20,698 nucleotides of DNA from Botryllus schlosseri. Lineage: Eukaryota; Chordata; Ascidiacea; Stolidobranchia; Styelidae. The position numbers and the translations under genes were made by a program. The DNA lies in NCBI GenBank assembly GCA_000444245.1, contig ATSW01035664.1, positions 1-20,698 on the forward strand, read 5' to 3'. Position 1 is the first letter of the stretch. The number at the start of each line of letters is the position of its first letter. The notes beneath the pieces are model-generated. The model saw only the letters and a list, made by a program, of their open reading frames with translations, was not told the DNA's origin and ran no database searches. Shown here piece after piece: positions 19,687 through 20,698 of this stretch.

Positions 19687-20689
19687 TAGGGATGGTGTGA
19701 ACCTCTGAAAGGTTCAGGTTCGTGTGAACGCGAACCTTTTTGAAAGGTTCTGTGTGAACACGAACGTGAACCTCGTGACGTCACGTGACGTCATTTTGCT
19801 AATTCCAACCCTATCTTCCAATGAAGTGATAGCCTATATTAATGTACACGATACCTAGCGCAGACTCGGTCCACATAATGCTACAATGCTGAAGTACATA
19901 TCGGCGTTTTAAACGTCGCTATAAATGTATCAACAGCGGTAATCAAAGGATATAATAATTGCGTAAAATCAATACATTCCGTCGCTTTGCCAACAATTTC
20001 GACGAGGACTCACCAAGGAATATAAGCTTACGCCTTAACGGTCTTAGCCAGACCGGACAATGTGTCCGGAGTCTGAGTATTGCTACATTGATATTGAGCA
20101 GAGTGTACAACGGGTTTCAATACTCGCTACCGATACCACAAACAACAACAAGTTATGCAGCAGTAGCAAGCACCTTAATCGCATGGATCTGGTTTTAATG
20201 ATACAGTAAAGATATGAAGTCAAGATTGACCCCGTACGCCCGTTCGATTTTTTACATCAGAAGACGATATCAATGTCATTGATTGGTTGAATAAGCATCA
20301 TTCGCTGACTACGTATATCGCTCGTGATGTTGTGTGATTGCGGGTCAAGCTCACAGCAGAGAGTCACTAAATATTCACAAACGGAAAGCTGGTTATTCCG
20401 AGAAAATTTCTGCAACAAAGCAAGTAAAACTCTTAAGGTTGTCGAGGTGCATGGTGCATGCTCGTTAAGCGTTGATTTTTTTTTATGCTGCCAGCACCAT
20501 GCATGGAGTGGCTCGAAGTTGAAATGTAATAAATTTAAGCCAAAGATCTTAAAATGGAGTTAAAATTACAATTTACCAAAAGGTTCACAGTGCAGAACCT
20601 ACCAAGGTTCTGTTGTGAACACGAACATCTAAATTTCCGAGGTTCACACACAGAACGCGAACGTGAACCTCACGTTCACACCATCCCTA
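19687..20689. mobile_element. hAT-type non-autonomous element, about 1.0 kb
   Basis: Left TAGGGATGGTGTGAAC and right GTTCACACCATCCCTA are perfect 16-bp inverted termini. Flanks ctttctat (19679-19686) and ccttctat (20690-20697) form an 8-bp duplication with one mismatch. Subterminal GTGAACGCGAACCT-like repeats occur at both ends. The 0.7 kb core has only short open frames and no recognisable transposase. Two TGACGTCA palindromes stand in the left end. Confidence 0.85.
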
Positions 20690-20698
20690 CCTTCTATC

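Overview
This is eukaryotic, intron-rich DNA of about 41% GC, almost certainly from an invertebrate animal. The evidence is short phase-matched introns (many of 57-100 bp) with GTAAGT/GTGAGT-type donors, secreted multidomain proteins of animal type (vWA and CUB domains), hAT-type DNA transposons with 8-bp target duplications, and tRNA-like SINEs. I cannot fix the phylum from sequence alone.

The main content is two tandem, head-to-tail paralogous genes on the minus strand. The upstream copy, called gene 1 here, runs from an ATG at 17784 to a stop at 9656 in 14 exons. All exon junctions agree in phase, and it gives about 838 residues: signal peptide, a first vWA-like domain (vWA1) without a usual metal site, an acidic linker, a short EHGF segment, a CUB domain, a second vWA domain (vWA2) with a full MIDAS, a Thr-rich stalk, one membrane segment and a 41-residue basic tail. 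The downstream copy, gene 2, starts at 8262. Eleven exons follow the same order to the end of vWA2 at 2070. Exon lengths and phases nearly match those of gene 1, but vWA2 carries a one-base deletion, and no stalk or membrane exon is recognisable in the remaining 2 kb. I know of no named family with exactly this order (vWA-CUB-vWA-stalk-TM). The proteins look like cell-surface recognition or adhesion receptors; that role is inference.

Mobile DNA fills the long introns and the flanks. Region by region: 1-146 is the end of a hAT-type element; 147-2069 holds a SINE-like unit and otherwise little; 2070-8262 is gene 2, with a hAT-like element in its intron 7; 8263-9655 is the intergenic stretch, with one hAT end and two divergent SINEs; 9656-17784 is gene 1, with two hAT-type MITEs in intron 7, a perfect 13-bp inverted repeat in intron 8, and a 72-bp dimeric tandem repeat in intron 2; 17785-20698 has no gene, but holds two hAT elements with near-perfect 8-bp duplications (18544-19183 with a transposase remnant, and 19687-20689) and a CpG-rich patch. 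The element at 19687-20689 is of the same family as the end at position 1.

The two genes share their whole design, so they arose by duplication of a full gene. They differ in one intron, in a polybasic loop, and in the state of vWA2.
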